Program-made: the position numbers and the translations under genes | Part shown: piece after piece, positions 60,253 through 64,000 of the stretch | Position numbering within the stretch: the first letter of the stretch is position 1 | Layout of the letters: each line of letters opens with the position of its first letter | DNA from: Tritrichomonas musculus | Lineage: Eukaryota; Parabasalia; Tritrichomonadida; Tritrichomonadidae | DNA: 64,000 bases | Assembly (NCBI GenBank): GCA_039105265.1 | Contig: JAPFFF010000007.1 | Location: 2,914,001 to 2,978,000, forward strand | Direction: 5' to 3' | The notes under the pieces: generated by a model | What the model saw: only the letters and a program-made list of their open reading frames with translations | Told to the model about the DNA's origin: nothing | Database searches by the model: none

Positions 60253-60540
60253 TATATACGAGTCGGTTTCCGCTGGGGCTGGCACCCCACGCGTCAACAC
60301 GAACTCGTCATAAAAGAAAAAGAAAAAGAAAAGAAAAAAGAAAAAAAGAAAAGAAAAGAAAAAAATATTCTTGTTCTCACTATTGCTCCCCATCAATGAA
60401 ACGGCACAGGGGCCCCACCCCTAATTCCCACCCACCCACCTCAACGCCTACCATCAATGAAACGGCACAGGTACCCCACCCCACAACCGCCCATCTATGA
60501 AACGGCACAGGTACCTGCCCCGAGAATCTCGTACCTATCC
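60253..60540. repeat. Hairpin, purine run and GC-rich triple repeat between convergent Polinton genes
   Basis: 60258-60308 can fold with outer arms ACGAGT/ACTCGT and inner arms TGGGG/CCCCA. A long A/G-only run covers about 60312-60365. Then CATCAATGAAACGGCACAGG or a close variant occurs at 60391, 60452 and 60492, each followed by C-rich sequence. This is far more GC-rich than the window and lies between converging genes, where 3' ends are expected. Confidence 0.6.
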
Positions 60541-60544
60541 CTAC

Positions 60545-63232
60545 TCATGGTTTTGAATAAACTTCAAGATATGGTTTACGATAATACATTGATGAATTAA
60601 ATGAGTCCAGTAATTCGTCTGGTATTTGATAATAACCGTTAGAATTTTGAGTTAAAGGTTCTGTATTTCCATTTAGTTCATCAAGATAAGAAACGCATTC
60701 CTCAGTCTCAAAGTTTATCTTTAATCTAATGTAGTGTTTGACATCTTTATCGTCATTTAATACAAATGCATATTCACTGTCATCATTATGCATTTCAAAA
60801 CATATATCGAAATACATGACTCCTCCCCGATCACTTACTTCCCAATAATCATTTTCACCAACTTCATGATTATTAAACCCTTGATAGAAATCAGGTAAAG
60901 TTGGTCCATGTGGTTCAAGCGCATAAATTCTAGCTTCCATTGCTGCTATAGTATCTTTTAATGCGATATTTTCACCCTCTAATGTCTCTATCCTACGTAT
61001 CAGTACTTCTAGACCTTCATTAGCTTCATCCACAGTAGGGTAGTTATCAAACTCTGCCTCTAGCTCATTGACCTTCTCAGCTAACAACTTGAAACAAGGC
61101 TTGAGTGAATCCCTAAACATATTGCTGATATCCATAGCACCACTTAATGTCAAGGTTCCAGTATCAGGGTTATCATTCTCATCAGTAAAAGGTAGTTCAT
61201 CAAGTTGCTTATACTCTTCCTCACACCAGGTAATGATAGGTGTTATATCTTTGGTTATGCTTCTTGCTGTAGTACCTGACATGAAGTTAATGCTATTTCT
61301 AACCAAATCACTCATACCTTTGGTTGACTTATGAGAGAATAACCTTTTAAGGAATCCTCCACCTTTTATGGTAGGAAAGCTTATACCATCTGGAAATAGC
61401 TGCATACCAATAGAACCTATTGACCCTGCAGTACCTGCAACCCCAAAAGCTAATGCAGTCCATGAGACTATACGTAAATTATCTACATCATCCTCCAGAT
61501 GTTGAGTAACTTGTTCAGTCCTTGATACTCTACCTTTTAAGCTTTCCATAACAGTGTTCATTTCGTTAACATCATAGCTAATAACATCTACATTGTTGGT
61601 AACTAAGTTTAAATCACTCCTCATAGTAGTAATATTATCAGCTGTAATTATCTTAGAGGAGGTAATATTATAATCAGTATATAAGGTCGTTGCCCCATTA
61701 GGATTTGGGGATACTTCATAAAATTGCTGCTTAATGATATACTCGAATGGGTTAGTAGTTGAATCCCAATGAACCTCATCTATTGGGTCAACATATTCAT
61801 CAGCTAAATATATCTTAATATCCCTTGAGTCATTAGTAGTCGAAGCTGCATATGTATATTCAAGCTTTTCACATGAATCAAGTACACCATGTAAGAACAA
61901 CCATACCTTGTCTCCTCCATTACCTTCTTTTCCAGTAGGTCGAACTGAGAACCTATTTGCATTTTTAGAACCTTCAAGGGTAATATCAAGGTAGAGTTCA
62001 TCAATAGCACTAGTTTCTAATTTATTAGTCGCATTATTCATCTTATAGCACCTTATTGCTTCAATATCATATCCATCTTTTGTACCTCCTTGACTTGTTT
62101 GATATCCTAGACCATATTTCGAAAAAGGTTCTATCTCCCCTGTCTTTAATTTTACAAAACAGTCTATTTTACACTTACCTCCATGAATCATGTAATGTAG
62201 TATGTTATCAGGAGAGTAGTCATTAGGCTTATTAATCAGTTTCATGTTCCTCTCACTCCTCTTGACTTGTATGTAGGTACCATCTTCACCATACTCATTC
62301 TCCTTATTTAATCCATTAACTAATCTACCATTGATATGACCTTGTATGTTATCACCTACCCATTTTGTACCATCCCATGATAAAAACCACTTATTACCAA
62401 AACAATACTCATTAAACCTAAACTCTAAGTCATTAGGTATAGTATATCCTGTATCTATGTTCCATTGAAGTAACCAATATTTCTTGTTATCTATCACAAC
62501 CTGACTAGTTGATGTAGGCTTATATAAGTATAGTACATCACTTTTACGTAAACTTAATGCATTATCAGCTTTTATTATAGAACACTTTATTGCCTTCTCT
62601 GTCTGTAAAGAATCAGTTATATATTCATTCATTATGCTCAACTCCCCATTCAGCCACAAGGTATATGGGTTGAAGTCTAGTTTACTATCAAAAGCTATAT
62701 TCATATATCCCATAATGGTACTATTATTTATACTGCATCCATTACTACTTTTAGTTATCAAAGGAGAATATACTTGACCATCCTTAACATATATGTAGAA
62801 CTCCTTGACTAAATTACCACTTGTATCATATACTATATTCTTCCTCAATACTATCTTAAATATATTAGTCTGGGTTTTTATTTCGTTGAGCTTATTCATG
62901 AAGTCTTCAGGCAAATTAACAAACTTAAGGATATTGTAAGTTGTTGTTGAAGACTCAAATGATACATACTGTATATTTTTATTTTTAATATCAACTTCTG
63001 GTAAACCTTCGACCTCATTAAATAAATGACCTGTCTGTACATAGTTATCTAAGTCACCCAAGGTTAATAACTGGCTACCTTTTCGAGTAGCATCCCCTAT
63101 CTTAAACTGTATATCTCCTTTAAATCTTGTAGTAGTATCACTCATTTTAGTTAAATAAAACTTCTCATTCGATGTTAGCGCATTTAGCTTCAAGTGCTGC
63201 AAGTCTTGCCTCAAGAGTATCAATATATGCAT
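60545..63232 (-). CDS. Large fibre-like protein of the Polinton
   Basis: 895 aa in the longest frame; a later Met at residue 30 (MSDTTTRFKGDIQFKIGD) is the likelier start. The N-terminal 550 residues are beta-rich. Around 620-660 comes a Gly/Ala-rich hydrophobic stretch (ALAFGVAGTAGSIGSIGM). Around 720-800 is a coiled coil (LIRRIETLEGENIALKDTI), and a compact beta domain ends the protein. Coiled-coil stalk plus terminal beta domain is reminiscent of attachment fibres, which is an inference; no family is recognised with certainty. Confidence 0.5.
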   Translation of the reverse strand: MHILILLRQDLQHLKLNALTSNEKFYLTKMSDTTTRFKGDIQFKIGDATRKGSQLLTLGDLDNYVQTGHLFNEVEGLPEVDIKNKNIQYVSFESSTTTYNILKFVNLPEDFMNKLNEIKTQTNIFKIVLRKNIVYDTSGNLVKEFYIYVKDGQVYSPLITKSSNGCSINNSTIMGYMNIAFDSKLDFNPYTLWLNGELSIMNEYITDSLQTEKAIKCSIIKADNALSLRKSDVLYLYKPTSTSQVVIDNKKYWLLQWNIDTGYTIPNDLEFRFNEYCFGNKWFLSWDGTKWVGDNIQGHINGRLVNGLNKENEYGEDGTYIQVKRSERNMKLINKPNDYSPDNILHYMIHGGKCKIDCFVKLKTGEIEPFSKYGLGYQTSQGGTKDGYDIEAIRCYKMNNATNKLETSAIDELYLDITLEGSKNANRFSVRPTGKEGNGGDKVWLFLHGVLDSCEKLEYTYAASTTNDSRDIKIYLADEYVDPIDEVHWDSTTNPFEYIIKQQFYEVSPNPNGATTLYTDYNITSSKIITADNITTMRSDLNLVTNNVDVISYDVNEMNTVMESLKGRVSRTEQVTQHLEDDVDNLRIVSWTALAFGVAGTAGSIGSIGMQLFPDGISFPTIKGGGFLKRLFSHKSTKGMSDLVRNSINFMSGTTARSITKDITPIITWCEEEYKQLDELPFTDENDNPDTGTLTLSGAMDISNMFRDSLKPCFKLLAEKVNELEAEFDNYPTVDEANEGLEVLIRRIETLEGENIALKDTIAAMEARIYALEPHGPTLPDFYQGFNNHEVGENDYWEVSDRGGVMYFDICFEMHNDDSEYAFVLNDDKDVKHYIRLKINFETEECVSYLDELNGNTEPLTQNSNGYYQIPDELLDSFNSSMYYRKPYLEVYSKP

Positions 63233-64000
63233 CCTTCTGGTCTATCATTTCCTTCACTTCTACTTTAGTAATATAAGCAGTCATATCTATATCTTCTAAT
63301 GGATGTTTTGTACTTGACTTATTTTCAAGCTCTTTGATTTTCTCGCACATGAATGCTATTGTACCCTTTAAAGTATCGCGATATGTCTTTGCAATATTAA
63401 TACATGTATCAAATGAAACCATCATCTTATCAGCATCCTTCATTGTTATTTCAAGTTCAGGTTCATCATCTGTTTCTTCATGATATGCCCATGCAAGAAT
63501 CTTTTCTAATACATCTTCCTCTGCTAATGTCTCTGGGTTATCATTACGACGGAACCAACTTGGAATATTAAATAATCCTATTCTATTTGCTACATATGCT
63601 TCTGCTGCTACTCCTGCTATAGCTGCTGCATCACCAGGATGATGTCTAACAAACTGCCATTGACCATGTAAGAACCTTCTAGCAACATAACCTACTGCTC
63701 CCATAATAACCTGGGTAGTTGCACTTATAACACCATCTTGTTGGTACATTTCTATCACTCCATTCACAATATTAATTACATGTAGTCTTCTTCTATCTAT
63801 TGTAGCAACTACATTTCCATTATATAGTACTTGTGTTATTTCTTCACCAGTTGTTTCATCTAATGTGTCATTAAAAGCTAAAAGATTACCATGAGAATAA
63901 ATATTATCCATTAGTTCTCCTCTTTGTTCATCACTCATTTGTTCTATCATTCTTGCTGTTATTGCTGGTGTTGTTCCTGGTACTGTCCAAGTATCTGTTG
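63165..64000 (-). CDS. Coiled-coil/hydrophobic protein of the Polinton, partial at window edge
   Basis: The first in-window Met gives 261 aa, but the frame stays open to the window edge, so the true start may lie beyond. An Ala/Gly-rich hydrophobic region (DAAAIAGVAAEAYVANRIGL) is followed by an acidic stretch and a C-terminal coiled coil (YIDTLEARLAALEAKCANIE). Its 3' end overlaps the 5' end of the fibre-like frame by about 70 bp, which supports the later Met for that gene. Probably a structural partner; unrecognised. Confidence 0.5.
   Translation of the reverse strand, partial: TDTWTVPGTTPAITARMIEQMSDEQRGELMDNIYSHGNLLAFNDTLDETTGEEITQVLYNGNVVATIDRRRLHVINIVNGVIEMYQQDGVISATTQVIMGAVGYVARRFLHGQWQFVRHHPGDAAAIAGVAAEAYVANRIGLFNIPSWFRRNDNPETLAEEDVLEKILAWAYHEETDDEPELEITMKDADKMMVSFDTCINIAKTYRDTLKGTIAFMCEKIKELENKSSTKHPLEDIDMTAYITKVEVKEMIDQKDAYIDTLEARLAALEAKCANIE

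Larger units (their letters stand above)
57850..64000. mobile_element. Polinton/Maverick-type virus-like element, partial at the right edge
   Basis: Gene content and order fit the structural half of a trichomonad Polinton: short coiled-coil proteins, a pVI-like minor capsid part, a double-jelly-roll-type capsid part, a fibre-like part and a further coiled-coil protein. Polymerase, integrase, protease and ATPase genes would be expected beyond 64000. The left end is approximate and no target duplication could be checked. The long open frames suggest a fairly recent copy. Most parts look whole, with about one break in the visible part. Confidence 0.7.

Overview
The window is strongly AT-rich nuclear DNA from a protist with short spacers, no visible introns and long single-exon genes. 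Gene content points to a trichomonad (Parabasalia), most likely a Tritrichomonas-like species: a BTB-type coiled-coil/discoidin protein, flagellar proteins (CFAP44, STPGR, DM10), Aurora kinase, cyclin H and a divergent actin. TCAAATA/CCAAATA initiator-like motifs lie just before several ATGs, stops often overlap TAAA, and there is a Polinton (Maverick). The species call is an inference.

Layout. 1-3.4 kb: end of a BTB-family-like gene, an ASCH-domain gene and cyclin H. 3.4-20.1 kb: an accessory block of nested transposons. Its centre is an apparently intact 9.8-kb MULE (5609-15401, 9-bp TSD AAAAACAAG). That element has a 783-aa DDE/SWIM transposase, and its inverted arms are built from 121-bp satellite monomers, about 16 copies on the left and 38 on the right. 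A second element (17134-20052, 9-bp TSD CAAAATCCA) has the same design: about 210-bp outer TIRs with one visible mismatch, then arms of a different monomer that is also 121 bp. Between and around them lie palindromic miniature elements, TTAA-flanked elements and an array of alternating hairpins.

20.1-30.6 kb: sparse. It holds an Asn-rich unknown gene, an MFS transporter gene split by one frameshift in an A9 run, several miniature inverted-repeat elements, and decayed or low-complexity coding fragments.

30.7-57.2 kb: a normal gene-dense block. In order: Ras-like GTPase, actin-like protein, coiled-coil protein, PP2C phosphatase, large coiled-coil protein (with a miniature element just upstream of its start), PTPA/PP2A activator, TM2-domain protein, tail-anchored coiled-coil protein, STPGR protein, importin-beta-like karyopherin, CFAP44, Asn-rich coiled-coil protein, SLC35F6-like transporter, Aurora kinase, and DM10/EF-hand protein. 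Several are flagellar or cytoskeletal (CFAP44, STPGR, DM10) and several are signalling or cell-cycle (Ras-like, PP2C, PTPA, Aurora).

57.8-64.0 kb: the left part of a Polinton/Maverick-type virus-like element (minor capsid pVI-like, capsid-like, fibre-like and coiled-coil parts), which runs off the right edge. It is treated here as a fossil.

The most notable observation is the pair of MULE-type elements whose terminal inverted repeats are satellite arrays with identical 121-bp period but unrelated sequence. Each monomer carries a TTCGAA-centred inverted repeat resembling a tRNA T-arm/B-box.
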